From the NCBI RefSeq assembly GCF_036959255.1, contig NZ_JAWMTI010000004.1, positions 434,001 to 498,000 of the forward strand: a stretch of 64,000 bases of DNA, in the 5' to 3' direction. Origin of the DNA: Olivibacter sp036959255. GTDB lineage: Bacteria; Bacteroidota; Bacteroidia; Sphingobacteriales; Sphingobacteriaceae. The notes under the pieces were generated by a model. It was not told the origin of the DNA, searched no databases, and saw only the letters and a program-made list of their open reading frames with translations. The position numbers were made by a program, and so were the translations under genes. Positions 35,849-45,569 of the stretch are shown piece after piece. The first letter of the stretch is position 1, and every line of letters begins with the position of its first letter.

Positions 35849-36322
35849 ATGGTAGATATAAAGAGAAAATGGGCGGTAGTAGGAGGTGTTTTATTAACAG
35901 GAATAGCATTCCAGTTTATTCTCCGAACTGCGCGCACTAATTCCGTTGGAGATACCGGGGCTCTGACAAAGATATATGATGTGCCAAAAGAGGTAAACGC
36001 GGTATTGCGAGCGACCTGTTTTGATTGTCACAGTAATCATACTGATTATCCCTGGTATAGTAATATACAACCTTTTGCTAAATTTATGGAAGGTCATATC
36101 TTGCAAGGGAAAGAGGCGCTTAATTTTGATGAATTCGGTTCATACTCAGTTAAAAAGCAATATAACAAGTTGCGGTCAGTGGAAAATCAATTAAAGGATG
36201 GTACTATGCCACTACGATCATATGCATTCATCCATCGCGATGCTCGATTGACCAAAGAGGAAATTAACCTTTTAATTAACTGGTCGAAAGATTTGAGAAA
36301 CAAGATTGCTAATAAACTGTAG
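35849..36322 (+). CDS. membrane-anchored haem-binding domain protein
   Basis: The 157-residue protein has one N-terminal membrane segment (WAVVGGVLLTGIAFQFIL). It has a short haem c motif CFDCH followed by SNHTDYPWYSNIQPFAKFM, the signature of the haem-binding Haem_bd family. The C-terminal half is helical (LTKEEINLLINWSKDLRNKI). Family members bind haem in the periplasm, with unknown redox partner. It sits between the copper genes and the multicopper oxidase (26 bases downstream), suggesting linked electron transfer or metal stress. Confidence 0.85.
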   Translation: MVDIKRKWAVVGGVLLTGIAFQFILRTARTNSVGDTGALTKIYDVPKEVNAVLRATCFDCHSNHTDYPWYSNIQPFAKFMEGHILQGKEALNFDEFGSYSVKKQYNKLRSVENQLKDGTMPLRSYAFIHRDARLTKEEINLLINWSKDLRNKIANKL

Positions 36323-36348
36323 AATATAAATCCAATAGACACTTTATT

Positions 36349-38622
36349 ATGGAACTTGAACATCTTCGCGCTACCATGATAGCCTTGTTAGCTTTCCTAT
36401 TTGTGTTTGCTCCAGTGGCTTTGGCACAGCATATACATCCTAACAAAAATGAAGTTGATCATTCGCTATCTCCAAAAATGGATAGATCTCGAGATCAAGG
36501 AAAAACGGTGACCTATCATCTTTACGTGAGCGATACAATTGTCAATTACGCAAACGATAAGAAAGTATCGGCAATTGCAGTAAACGGGCAGATTCCGGCA
36601 CCAACGCTTGAGTTTATCGAGGGTGATACTGCTGTTATTTATGTTCATAACCTGCTGCATCATCACGAAACCTCTACACATTGGCATGGACTGTTACTGC
36701 CCAATATCGAAGACGGCGTTCCTTATCTTACCACTCCCCCCATAAAACCAGGAGCTGTTCGGAAATTCGTCTTCCCTTTAAAGCAGAGCGGTACTTACTG
36801 GTATCACTCTCATACAATGTTACAGGAACAGCGTGGGTTGTACGGTTCTATTTTAATACATCCCAAAAAGGAGACACATCCGGTTGATCACGACGTGGTT
36901 CTACTATTGTCAGACTGGACGAACGAAAACCCTTCCGAAGTTCACCGTACTCTTCGACGTAATGATCCTGCAAGTGAATGGTATACCATAAAAAAGGGTT
37001 ATGCTCAAAGTCTTGATAAATTAATTTCGCATGGTTCTTATCTGCAAAGAGTAAAAAGTGCTTGGACAAGAATGCCTGCGATGGATCTATCCGATGTCTA
37101 TTACGATGCTTTCCTGGTTAATGGTAAGCGCTCCATTGATCTATCGCAATATAAGCCGGGTGAACGCCTGAGGTTACGGGTAATCAATGGCTCCTCTTCT
37201 ACTTATTTTTATCTGAATTATGCCGGAGGAAAAATGCAGCTCGTAGCGGCAGACGGTCTCGATGTTAGACCTATTTCGATTGATAGGATATTGATCGGAA
37301 CGGCAGAAACCTACGATTTCCTCGTTACCGTACCCGCTAATAGTTCTTATGAATTACGAGCTACTCCTCAGGATGTTTCGGGTTCCACTTCCGTTTTTAT
37401 CGGTTCTGGTGAGAAGTTAATGACAAGTGATGTTTCCAAACCTGATGTATGGAATATGGACAAAATGATGAGGGACATGACTGTAAACTTTCCAGGACGA
37501 ATGAAGATGAAGAGGATGGATCATGGGGCAATGGAAAACGGGAACGTGGAAGGAATGGATAAAGGAAGCATGGTTGACAATCCGCATTCGGGTCACGATA
37601 TGAAGATGGATGATGAAATGGAAAAGGACGCTTCACAAAAACACAAAGTCTTATTCAATTACGACATGCTGAAGGCCTTGGAGAAGACTACTTTTGATCC
37701 CTCGAGACCAAAAAAGAATTATCATCTTACACTCACAGGTAATATGTATCGCTATGTGTGGTCGATCAATAAAAAGGTGTTATCGGAAGCCGATATGATT
37801 AAGGTAAAAAAGGGGGAAGTGGTTCGGTTTACCTTGGAGAATACCACGATGATGAATCATCCAATGCATTTACATGGACATTTCTTCAGAGTTCTGAATA
37901 AGCATGGCGACTATTCTCCTCTTAAACACACCTTAGATGTACCGCCGATGACTAGTGTAACCATTGAGTTTGCTGCAGATGAGGATAAAGATTGGTTCTT
38001 CCATTGTCATATTTTATACCACATGATGAGCGGAATGGCGCGTATTGTCCACTATGAAGGAAGTGAACGCGATACGGCACTGGTTGCTGCCCCTTTGAAG
38101 AATCTCTTTAAGGAAGATCGACAGTGGTTTTTTTACGGAAGTCTTGCCGCTAAAAGTCATATGAGCGAACTGCAGGTAAACTATTTCAATTCCCGAAATG
38201 CTTTTCGTCTAGAAGGGAATGCAAATTATGATGGTCAGTATGAGGCAGAAGTGTCATATGAACGGTATCTGAGCGATTGGTTAAGACCTTATATCGGATT
38301 CCGAGGCTTACAACAAAAATATTATAATGTATTTAACGGGAGGCAAACTTTTGAACAAGATTATGAGTTGCCTGTACTTGGGTTCAGGTATACACTGCCA
38401 TTTTTTATTGAAGCAGACATAAGTGTGAACATGAAAGGGCGAGTTAGAGCTGAGCTAGAAGGTGAACAATGGCTACTTCCACGGATGTTCTTTAACTGGC
38501 GTGCTAATACAGATAAAGAATACCATTTGGATCTTGAATATATGCTTGCAAAAAAAATTTCTATCTCGGCCGGTTATGATTCCAGGTACCGTTGGGGCGG
38601 AGGCTTATTGGTAAGGTTTTGA
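36349..38622 (+). CDS. multicopper oxidase fused to CopB-like beta-barrel domain
   Basis: The 757-residue exported protein (signal to VALAQ) has a multicopper oxidase core with copper ligands in HWHG (111-114), YHSH (152-155), HPMHLHGH (504-511) and HCHILYHMMSGM (552-563). A Met/His-rich insert (about 383-425) resembles that of CopA. Residues about 590-757 are not part of the oxidase fold: they show alternating amphipathic strands ending in an aromatic residue (GGGLLVRF), like the outer-membrane copper protein CopB. The oxidase should oxidise Cu(I) in the periplasm or at the cell surface. The joined barrel could anchor it in the outer membrane, an inference to check. Confidence 0.92.
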   Translation: MELEHLRATMIALLAFLFVFAPVALAQHIHPNKNEVDHSLSPKMDRSRDQGKTVTYHLYVSDTIVNYANDKKVSAIAVNGQIPAPTLEFIEGDTAVIYVHNLLHHHETSTHWHGLLLPNIEDGVPYLTTPPIKPGAVRKFVFPLKQSGTYWYHSHTMLQEQRGLYGSILIHPKKETHPVDHDVVLLLSDWTNENPSEVHRTLRRNDPASEWYTIKKGYAQSLDKLISHGSYLQRVKSAWTRMPAMDLSDVYYDAFLVNGKRSIDLSQYKPGERLRLRVINGSSSTYFYLNYAGGKMQLVAADGLDVRPISIDRILIGTAETYDFLVTVPANSSYELRATPQDVSGSTSVFIGSGEKLMTSDVSKPDVWNMDKMMRDMTVNFPGRMKMKRMDHGAMENGNVEGMDKGSMVDNPHSGHDMKMDDEMEKDASQKHKVLFNYDMLKALEKTTFDPSRPKKNYHLTLTGNMYRYVWSINKKVLSEADMIKVKKGEVVRFTLENTTMMNHPMHLHGHFFRVLNKHGDYSPLKHTLDVPPMTSVTIEFAADEDKDWFFHCHILYHMMSGMARIVHYEGSERDTALVAAPLKNLFKEDRQWFFYGSLAAKSHMSELQVNYFNSRNAFRLEGNANYDGQYEAEVSYERYLSDWLRPYIGFRGLQQKYYNVFNGRQTFEQDYELPVLGFRYTLPFFIEADISVNMKGRVRAELEGEQWLLPRMFFNWRANTDKEYHLDLEYMLAKKISISAGYDSRYRWGGGLLVRF

Positions 38623-38698
38623 GTGTCTACGAAAACAGCATAGCCCTTTTTCTGCCGTACGGGCCTACATTCTGTGTAAGTAGTTTGTTTGATTTCGC

Positions 38699-39601
38699 TT
38701 ATATAGCACATGATTGTTTCGTTTTTTTTAATTTGTAATAGTTCATACTTGCTATCGCAGCAAGCATAATCCATATTCCTGTTAGCTGAATTGCGTCTAA
38801 CTGTTCGTGTAGAACAATATTTGCACACAAGGCAGCAACAGGAAGTTCGATAGTCATCAGAATCGCACTGACACCTGCCCCAATTTTCGGGATACCTGCT
38901 GCAAAAAGTGCGGTTGGAATGGTGGTTCCTATTACGGCAAGAAAAACGGCCATGAGTAGAAACTCTGGACCGAAATAATCACCTGTCGATATGCTTTTTG
39001 CATTGATGATGAAAATGGTCATTGCAGAACCCGCCATGATCAGCGTGCTTTTTGGTAGCCAGCTGACCTGTTCACCGATCCTGCTATTCGCTACAATATA
39101 GATTGCATAGGTCAAGGAAGAACAAAGGGCGAATGCTATTCCGATCCAAGAGAATGAACGCGTTTTCCAGCCAAGAAGATTCCCGGCCATGACCGTGCCT
39201 ATGAGAATCAAAACCGCGGTTAGAAATTCCGGTTTGTTCGGTTTTTTCGAAAACAAAGCCCATTCCAACAATAGACTGAACCAGGTAAATTGCATGAGTA
39301 ATACAATGGCTAGGGATGCGGAAATATAGCTTATCGATTGATAGTACAAAAAATTGGTGAGGCCAATTGTTCCACCTGTTGCCAACAGGGGAATAATTTC
39401 ACTTCCTGATAGATTAACTCGGCCCCTTCGGCGAGAAAGCAATAAGATAATCCCCAAGAATATTGCTGCTAAGAGTGCCTGTGAAAAAGATAGTTCGGCG
39501 GCATGATACCCCCGTAAATAGAATAGTTTGACGAACGAGGACATCGTACCGTATAGGGTTCCGCCTATTAGAACCATTAGGATATATTTAAAATTTCTCA
39601 T
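38699..39601 (-). CDS. EamA/DMT family transporter
   Basis: From the ATG at 39601 the 300-residue protein has ten hydrophobic segments in two EamA repeats (MRNFKYILMVLIGGTLYGTM ... IISYISASLAIVLLMQFTWF ... ALCSSLTYAIYIVANSRIG ... GAGVSAILMTIELPVAALCA). The drug/metabolite superfamily exports or imports small metabolites. The substrate is not predictable. The frame extends to 39637 through a less plausible start. Confidence 0.9.
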   Translation of the reverse strand: MRNFKYILMVLIGGTLYGTMSSFVKLFYLRGYHAAELSFSQALLAAIFLGIILLLSRRRGRVNLSGSEIIPLLATGGTIGLTNFLYYQSISYISASLAIVLLMQFTWFSLLLEWALFSKKPNKPEFLTAVLILIGTVMAGNLLGWKTRSFSWIGIAFALCSSLTYAIYIVANSRIGEQVSWLPKSTLIMAGSAMTIFIINAKSISTGDYFGPEFLLMAVFLAVIGTTIPTALFAAGIPKIGAGVSAILMTIELPVAALCANIVLHEQLDAIQLTGIWIMLAAIASMNYYKLKKTKQSCAI

Positions 39602-40012
39602 TTCAAGATGGTTAACAATTATTGAATTAATAGTCAATTAATGGCTCAACAACCTTGAATGATCACCTGAAGATATAAAAAGATTCACCTTCACGGAAAC
39701 GTGAGGTATGACAAAAATCCGGTTGTTTAGCCTTAGGCTACCGGCGGGGGAGTATTTGAAGCGAATGGCTTATACATAGCATAAATTTTCCAGTGCGGTA
39801 AAGATAATAAAAATTCCGAGGTATTCTTTTTGCAAATGGTATGAAAGATTCTCCACTATTCATGTTGGAAGCGCTTAAAGCTAAGTGATGATCATAAATT
39901 TCTCCAAACTCATTTTTTCCACTTATTTGACCAAAATCTACTCCATCTGAACGCCTGTTGTTGTGGATATTTGGAGCGATTTAATTATAAACTAAAACCA
40001 ACAATACCTAAT
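39602..40012. other. divergent intergenic region with a 13-bp palindrome
   Basis: About 410 bases between EamA (minus) and GH97 (plus) genes hold no coding frame. A perfect inverted repeat TAGCCT-T-AGGCTA lies at 39728-39740. It could be an operator for either gene. I found no clean promoter match. Confidence 0.35.
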
Positions 40013-41959
40013 ATGATGAGAATTTACATGATCACCTTCCTGCTCCTTATCTTGTTTCATATGTGTTTCAGTCAAAAGAGGGAATGGAAATTGGATTCGC
40101 CTAATGGACGGATATCGGTAAAGTTATTCAGTGGTCAAAAGCAAGTAAAGGGAGGTACTAGCTTGTTGTATGCTGTGTATCTAGATGAAAAAGAGATCTT
40201 ACAACCTTCACCATTAGGAATTGATCGCGAGGATCAACAATTCACTACAGGGTTAACTCCCGTTTCGAGTACAGATCCTATTGTTATCGATGAGCAATAT
40301 CTGCTGAAATCAGGAAAACGGCTAATGTGTCGTAACCATGCAAACGAACAAATCCTAACATTCCGTAATGAGAATGGTAAAGAAGTACAGCTTATTTGGC
40401 GGGCTTATGATGATGGAATAGCCTTCCGGTATAAATTTTCTGAAACAGATAATAGATTATATAAAGTATTACGAGAACATACAGGGTTTAAATTATCCCC
40501 TAAGGGAAGGGCCTGGATACATCCCTATGATTGGAATAGCCGTCTAAAACCCAGTTATGAACAATATTGTCAACGTAATATTTCGATCGGTACCGATGCG
40601 CCTAACCCGAAAGGCTGGGCATATCCCATGCTCATGCAAATTGACCATGCCTGGGTAATGATAACGGAGGCCGTTTTGGATGGAACATACGGTGCTACAC
40701 ATCTGCAAAGTACCAAAGAAGGGCTTTATAGCATCCGTTTTCCTGAAAAAGAAGAGGTTGTTCTTTCAGATAATGTCGAACCTACCGCCACATTACCATG
40801 GGCAACACCTTGGCGTGTTATTGTTATAGGAAGTGCCTTATCGGATATTGTAGAGACAAACCTGGTGCAGCACTTGAATCTTAAAAGTTCCATAGCAAAC
40901 GAATCATGGATACAGCCGGGACGTTCAAGTTGGAGTTGGTGGTCAAACGGGGCCTCTCCGAAAGATTTCACTATACAAAAGCAATACGTCGATTTTTCGG
41001 CGGAGATGGGTTGGGAATATACGCTTATTGATGCAGGGTGGCAACTTATGCAAGGAGGAACCATGGAAGAGCTTGTTCGATACGCTACATCAAAAAATGT
41101 GGGGGTTTGGCTTTGGTATCATTCAGGTTCAGGTCAGTCTACAGATACCATCAACTATCGGAATCTAATGAGTGACAGACCGGCACGGAGAGCCGAGCTC
41201 GCCCGCCTGCAACGTATTGGTGTTCGCGGCATTAAAGTTGATTTTTTCGATTCGGATAAGCAGGGAGTTGTAAAACGTTATAAAGAAATATTGGAAGATG
41301 CTGCTCAGTACCGAATTATGGTAAACTTTCATGGTGCTACCTTGCCTCGTGGACTTGAACGTACATATCCCAACTTGATGACAACCGAAGCGATAAAAGG
41401 GGCGGAGGGTTTTGGTAGGCAAGAAAGTTGTGACCAAGCACCTACTCATAATGCTACAATCCCTTTTACGCGTAATGTGGTAGGCTCTATGGATTACACA
41501 CCTGTTACCTTTTCGAATAAAATTCGGCAAGGCGTAGAAGCATTCAATAGAACCAGCTTTGCCCATCAACTTGCCTTAGCGGTCATTTTTGAATCAGGTG
41601 TGCAGAATTTTGCTGATAAACAGGAGGTTTATGACGCATTGCCAAGCGGGCCAAAGAATTTTTTGAAAAGGGTTCCTACTGCATGGGAAGAAACAAAGCT
41701 TGTTGATGGTTTCCCGGGTGATTTTGTGATTATGGCTAGACGAAAAGGAAATACATGGTATATTGGGGGGATTAATGGTAAAAAGGAAAAGCGATCCTTT
41801 TCTTTTGCATTACCATTCATTACAGGCAATAAGTCTATTAAATTTTTAATGGACGGTAACGATAGACAGTCCTTTACCGAAATAGAACAACGGCTCGGCG
41901 AACTGCTAAAGGTCAATGTACTGCCTTATGGGGGATTCGTGGCAGTGGTGGAACTGTAG
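40013..41959 (+). CDS. secreted GH97 glycoside hydrolase, retaining type
   Basis: The 648-residue enzyme has a signal peptide (MMRIYMITFLLLILFHMCFS), so the ATG at 40013 is used instead of the in-frame TTG at 39971. The N-terminal beta-sandwich (about 20-270) is followed by a TIM barrel with the Asp of GIKVDFFDSDKQ (D410), the nucleophile position of retaining GH97 alpha-galactosidases; inverting SusB-type members have Gly there. The acid/base region is near LMTTEAIKGAEGFG. It should cleave alpha-galactosides (or related alpha-glycosides) outside the cytoplasm. It is not in a PUL here. Confidence 0.93.
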   Translation: MMRIYMITFLLLILFHMCFSQKREWKLDSPNGRISVKLFSGQKQVKGGTSLLYAVYLDEKEILQPSPLGIDREDQQFTTGLTPVSSTDPIVIDEQYLLKSGKRLMCRNHANEQILTFRNENGKEVQLIWRAYDDGIAFRYKFSETDNRLYKVLREHTGFKLSPKGRAWIHPYDWNSRLKPSYEQYCQRNISIGTDAPNPKGWAYPMLMQIDHAWVMITEAVLDGTYGATHLQSTKEGLYSIRFPEKEEVVLSDNVEPTATLPWATPWRVIVIGSALSDIVETNLVQHLNLKSSIANESWIQPGRSSWSWWSNGASPKDFTIQKQYVDFSAEMGWEYTLIDAGWQLMQGGTMEELVRYATSKNVGVWLWYHSGSGQSTDTINYRNLMSDRPARRAELARLQRIGVRGIKVDFFDSDKQGVVKRYKEILEDAAQYRIMVNFHGATLPRGLERTYPNLMTTEAIKGAEGFGRQESCDQAPTHNATIPFTRNVVGSMDYTPVTFSNKIRQGVEAFNRTSFAHQLALAVIFESGVQNFADKQEVYDALPSGPKNFLKRVPTAWEETKLVDGFPGDFVIMARRKGNTWYIGGINGKKEKRSFSFALPFITGNKSIKFLMDGNDRQSFTEIEQRLGELLKVNVLPYGGFVAVVEL

Positions 41960-42152
41960 TTCTTAAGTATACGATAGGTTAATTCAGGTTGCCTACGCTT
42001 AATTAAACTGATAGATCAAAACTATCTTTTGATCCAGCTTAGCGTTGAAGTTAGAGGTGTTATTTATTCTTTTTTGATTACAAGGTGTTGATTCATAAAT
42101 AATTAGGTTAAGAAGGATTTCTCTATTTTATTTTTTTGTATATTCGTGTGCT

Positions 42153-42410
42153 ATGAAACTAGCAAACATAACAAAAGAGGGACTTAGAGAGGCTCAAAAT
42201 AAAGGCCATACCGTATTGGTGACTCAATATGACTCGGATCCCCTGGAACCCATTTGGATTTTTGAAAAAGTTGAAGAGGCGCAAATTCCCGCATATGCAG
42301 AAGAACTTCATAAAACGTACCAATTGTGTTATGCTATTTCCGAAGCTGTTGAAACCATTGATGCCTATCCTTTTATCGGAAAAGTGTATTTATCGGGCAA
42401 AGATCTATAA
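42153..42410 (+). CDS. small protein of unknown function
   Basis: The 85-residue soluble protein (MKLANITKEGLREAQNKGHT ... AEELHKTYQLCYAISEAVET ... FIGKVYLSGKDL) has no signal peptide and no motif that I recognise. It appears genuine because it has balanced composition and an ATG start with no competing frame. It is convergent with the nucleotidyltransferase gene. Confidence 0.6.
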   Translation: MKLANITKEGLREAQNKGHTVLVTQYDSDPLEPIWIFEKVEEAQIPAYAEELHKTYQLCYAISEAVETIDAYPFIGKVYLSGKDL

Positions 42411-42471
42411 AGAAAAAGCAGGCATGTGGCTGGGTGTATTTTTATATAACGCTGCGGGCCGCCGATGTAAA

Positions 42472-43368
42472 TTATATCTCCGTATAAATTCTTTCCGCGC
42501 TCTTTGGTAACTGCTGCACATGTAATATATACTCGGTCACATTTTTATCCCACGCTGCATTGTACGTGTAGCCTAATTGGGTTGATACATAAATGGCCGA
42601 ATCCCTAAATAATTCAATGCTTACATAGACCGCTTGCCAGGTGCTTTTCATTGTTGCATCAGAATAAGTGGTCAGAAATCTCTCATAGGTTTCAGGTTCC
42701 AGATATCGCTGGTAGAACTTTCCAAATTTACCCGGGTTTACCGCAAATTCATGACGACAGCCGATATACCAATCCATCATTTGCATTAAGGCTCCATGAA
42801 TCACCTGATTAAATAGTTCTTTGACCAATATGAGTTCCCCGCGCCACAAACCCTTTGCTAGACCGGCAGCGGTATACCAAAATTCATTGCAGCAATCTTG
42901 GAACGAACGTGCGGAAGGTTTCTTCACAATGTAACTGGCATCGCTGGCCGGTGGTAGCGGCTGGTGTCTAAATAGATGGCCTTTATCCCATATCACTTTG
43001 CAAAGACTATCACTGGTGAAATGATCCAATATTTTCAGGGGTACCATCATCAGATCAATTCGGTTTCCATCCTTCAATTGCAGTAAATAAGAAAATGCAC
43101 CGGCTAATTCCGGTGAAGGAGGATACAGTTCCATATCCTCTGGCATTTGTGATATCATTAGTTCACCAAATACATCTACCCAATCGGGATTTTCAAGGAA
43201 AGGTTCAAGATCTTCAACTACGTAAATAATATCGTAATCTTGAAATATATCTTTCGTAACATTGGGGTTGGATCGCGATCCATCTTGCAATACCGCTAAT
43301 ATCCGCGAATCTTTTTCTGCTACTTCCAGAATTAATTTCATCATCTGTGCTTCCGTTCTGCTATGCAT
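42472..43368 (-). CDS. ANT(6)-like aminoglycoside 6-adenylyltransferase
   Basis: The 298-residue protein matches AadE/ANT(6) streptomycin adenylyltransferases. It has the nucleotidyltransferase loop VLQDGSRSNPNV, the metal-binding DYDIIYVVED, LQLKDGNRIDLMMVP and KKPSARSFQDCCNEFWYTAA. The C-terminal region is helical with EPETYERFLTTYSDATM. The family transfers AMP to streptomycin. Chromosomal homologues in Bacteroidota are common and often not resistant, so activity is uncertain. No mobile-element neighbours are visible. Confidence 0.85.
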   Translation of the reverse strand: MHSRTEAQMMKLILEVAEKDSRILAVLQDGSRSNPNVTKDIFQDYDIIYVVEDLEPFLENPDWVDVFGELMISQMPEDMELYPPSPELAGAFSYLLQLKDGNRIDLMMVPLKILDHFTSDSLCKVIWDKGHLFRHQPLPPASDASYIVKKPSARSFQDCCNEFWYTAAGLAKGLWRGELILVKELFNQVIHGALMQMMDWYIGCRHEFAVNPGKFGKFYQRYLEPETYERFLTTYSDATMKSTWQAVYVSIELFRDSAIYVSTQLGYTYNAAWDKNVTEYILHVQQLPKSAERIYTEI

Positions 43369-43471
43369 GTTATTGTCAATTTACTGCGCGCTAACCCTGT
43401 ATATTGAAGGCAATCCGTGATTTGCTGTTTTTTGCCTTAGTTCTTGTTTAGATTGGGCATGAACGGGAGAT

Positions 43472-44164
43472 TTAATCCGATAATGCGAAATTCACTGCCG
43501 CCTTTGCGTGTATAACAGAAGTGTCGAATACAGGTAGACTGCTTTCTTCCGCTTTAATTAGCAATGCCAATTCCGTACATCCGAAAATAACAGCTTCAGC
43601 GCCCTCTGTTTTCAGCTTGTCGATGATTTTAAGGTATTCATCTTTCGTATCTTTCAGGAAAACACCGGTGGTAAGCTCCTCAAATATGGATTGATGAATG
43701 AAATCCCTGTCTTTTGTCTCCGGAATAATGGTTCCGATGCCGAACTGGCTTAATCGCTCTTTAAAAAAGTCGTTTTCCATCGTAAACCTTGTTCCAAGAA
43801 GGGCAACTTGCGAAATGTTGTGATTGATAATCTCTTTGGCTGTTTCTTCCGCTATATGTAGGAACGGAATTCGGATTTTCTTCCGAATGGAATCGGCTAC
43901 AAGGTGTGGAGTATTGGTAGCCATCATGATAAAGTCTGCGCTTGCATTTTCCAGCTTGATTGCTATATCGGAAAGCAAGTTTTCAATTGCCGTCCAATCG
44001 TCTTTCTCCTGAAGCAACTTAAAATCATGGAAGTCAATTGAATAAAGTAATATCCTGGCTGAGTGTGACTCTCCCAGCAGCTGATGCGTATACTCATTAA
44101 TGGTGGAATAATATACCGAAGTCGAAAACCAACTTAATCCTCCTATAATACCTATTGTTTTCAT
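43472..44164 (-). CDS. aspartate/glutamate racemase family protein
   Basis: The 230-residue enzyme has the family opening IGIIGGLSWFSTSVYYSTIN. The first active-site strand reads MATNTPHLVAD, with Thr where classical two-Cys racemases have Cys, and the second is IFGCTELALLI with Cys. This Thr/Cys pair is seen in L-Asp/Glu-specific YgeA-like racemases. Family function is interconversion of L- and D-amino acids without a cofactor. It may supply D-Glu or D-Asp. There is a 141-base gap to the HAD gene. Confidence 0.85.
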   Translation of the reverse strand: MKTIGIIGGLSWFSTSVYYSTINEYTHQLLGESHSARILLYSIDFHDFKLLQEKDDWTAIENLLSDIAIKLENASADFIMMATNTPHLVADSIRKKIRIPFLHIAEETAKEIINHNISQVALLGTRFTMENDFFKERLSQFGIGTIIPETKDRDFIHQSIFEELTTGVFLKDTKDEYLKIIDKLKTEGAEAVIFGCTELALLIKAEESSLPVFDTSVIHAKAAVNFALSD

Positions 44165-44306
44165 TTACTAGATTTTAGTGTTACGCTAATATAATCCTAA
44201 TCCCTCATACACCAAGTCTTTGATTGCGACTTTTACAATTCTCTGAAAGCTGCGGGTTGGATTACTTCCTGACAACCCTCCCTCATCAGATGACCGGTAT
44301 TCTTTG

Positions 44307-44747
44307 CTACCAGAACAAAAACCTTTTCTTTTTATGGACTTGGTTTTGGTGCATTGCAGGATTTTTTAGCTGATGATCGTATGCTCCCCCTTCCGGATGC
44401 AAGAGCTGCCAAATGTTTTCCCATCCAAGAAATCCACCTATGTTACGATCGTCGATGAAGATGTCGGCATTTATTTTGCGACTGAATTTGCCATCACTCT
44501 TTGGTTCATCTGGAAAGTTTTCGTTCACCGCGTAAAATATGAGATCGTTCTTTTTGCAGAAAAGAATGGCTTCCTCCAGCAAAACACCTCTCCTGTACGT
44601 CCAGAGAATTAAACGATGTCCTTTTTGTTGGAGTGCTCTTAAGGTGGCAAAGGCAAACAGCATTTCTTTTCCGATTCTTGGATAAGCATGTTCAACAATG
44701 GTTCCGTCAAAATCAACGGCAATGATTTTCCCTTGGAGATGATTCAT
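44307..44747 (-). CDS. HAD-superfamily hydrolase (BT_0820-like)
   Basis: The 146-residue protein shows HAD motif I IIAVDFDGTIVEHAYP, a motif II strand HRLILWTYRRG, and motif IV ADIFIDDRNIGG. The short length and absence of a cap domain place it in the capless HAD hydrolases common in Bacteroidota. It probably removes phosphate from a small molecule or protein. It ends with a Lys/Phe-rich tail, KKKRFLFW. Confidence 0.8.
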   Translation of the reverse strand: MNHLQGKIIAVDFDGTIVEHAYPRIGKEMLFAFATLRALQQKGHRLILWTYRRGVLLEEAILFCKKNDLIFYAVNENFPDEPKSDGKFSRKINADIFIDDRNIGGFLGWENIWQLLHPEGGAYDHQLKNPAMHQNQVHKKKRFLFW

Positions 44748-44840
44748 ATTAACTGTTTTTTAGAAAGGCACTTATTTTATTGAGAGGAACAACACGGTGA
44801 GCTATTCTGTGTGTTAGTCTCTTGTCTATAAACGTCGTTT

Positions 44841-45458
44841 CTATGGTTTAGCTGGGCTTAAACGCAGAGGATAATTTCTGAAGCTGTTTTGGTCCAACTC
44901 ATAGAATAAAGGAACACAGGTGCCTATTTCGCGCTGGAGTATTTCATTCGGGCTAAGTCCTTCCAGATACATCACTAAAGCCCTTAAACTATTGCCATGA
45001 GCTACAATCAATACATTTTTTTCCAATTGTAGTTGGGGAAGAATAAAGGACTGAAAATAAGGTATGACTCGATTATAGGTGTCTTTCAGGCTTTCTCCTC
45101 CCGGAGGAGCAATATCATAAGACCGTCGCCATAAATGAACTTGTTCTTCGCCGAATCTTTGCGCTGTTTCGGCTTTATTTAACCCTTCAAGATTCCCGTA
45201 GACTCGTTCGTTTAATGCCTGATCCATGATAACTGGTATATCTTGCCATCCACACACTTGCTGTATGATCTGCAATGTATGCTGAGCCCGAATCAATTTT
45301 GAAGTGAAAGCAATCGCTATATGTTCTCCCTTAATCTGCAAAGCGGCATTATAGGCTTCTTTCTTTCCGGTTTCGGTAATATCCACATCCTTCCATCCTG
45401 TAAATTTGTTTTCCAAGTTCCATTGAGATTGACCATGACGAATGAGTATTAATTTCAT
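44841..45458 (-). CDS. gpmA: 2,3-bisphosphoglycerate-dependent phosphoglycerate mutase
   Basis: The 205-residue enzyme has the phosphohistidine motif LIRHGQSQWN (His8). The second active-site region is ALNERVYGNLEGLNKAET, and the third VAHGNSLRALVMYLEGLS. It converts 3- and 2-phosphoglycerate in glycolysis using 2,3-BPG. It is slightly shorter than the E. coli GpmA (about 250), as in other Bacteroidota, missing part of the C-terminal tail. An inverted repeat lies 29 bases upstream. Confidence 0.92.
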   Translation of the reverse strand: MKLILIRHGQSQWNLENKFTGWKDVDITETGKKEAYNAALQIKGEHIAIAFTSKLIRAQHTLQIIQQVCGWQDIPVIMDQALNERVYGNLEGLNKAETAQRFGEEQVHLWRRSYDIAPPGGESLKDTYNRVIPYFQSFILPQLQLEKNVLIVAHGNSLRALVMYLEGLSPNEILQREIGTCVPLFYELDQNSFRNYPLRLSPAKP

Positions 45459-45486
45459 AGCGATTCATTAATTATTGATATCAATT

Positions 45487-45497
45487 AACGGACCGTT
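45487..45497. promoter_or_regulatory. palindrome upstream of gpmA
   Basis: AACGGACCGTT is a perfect inverted repeat around a single A, 29 bases upstream of the gpmA ATG. It looks like an operator, but no regulator is assigned. Confidence 0.35.
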
Positions 45498-45569
45498 CGG
45501 TTCCGTGTATTTTTATCAGAGGATATTTCCAGAATCAACATTGTTCATGTTAATAACAATGCTATTGAT

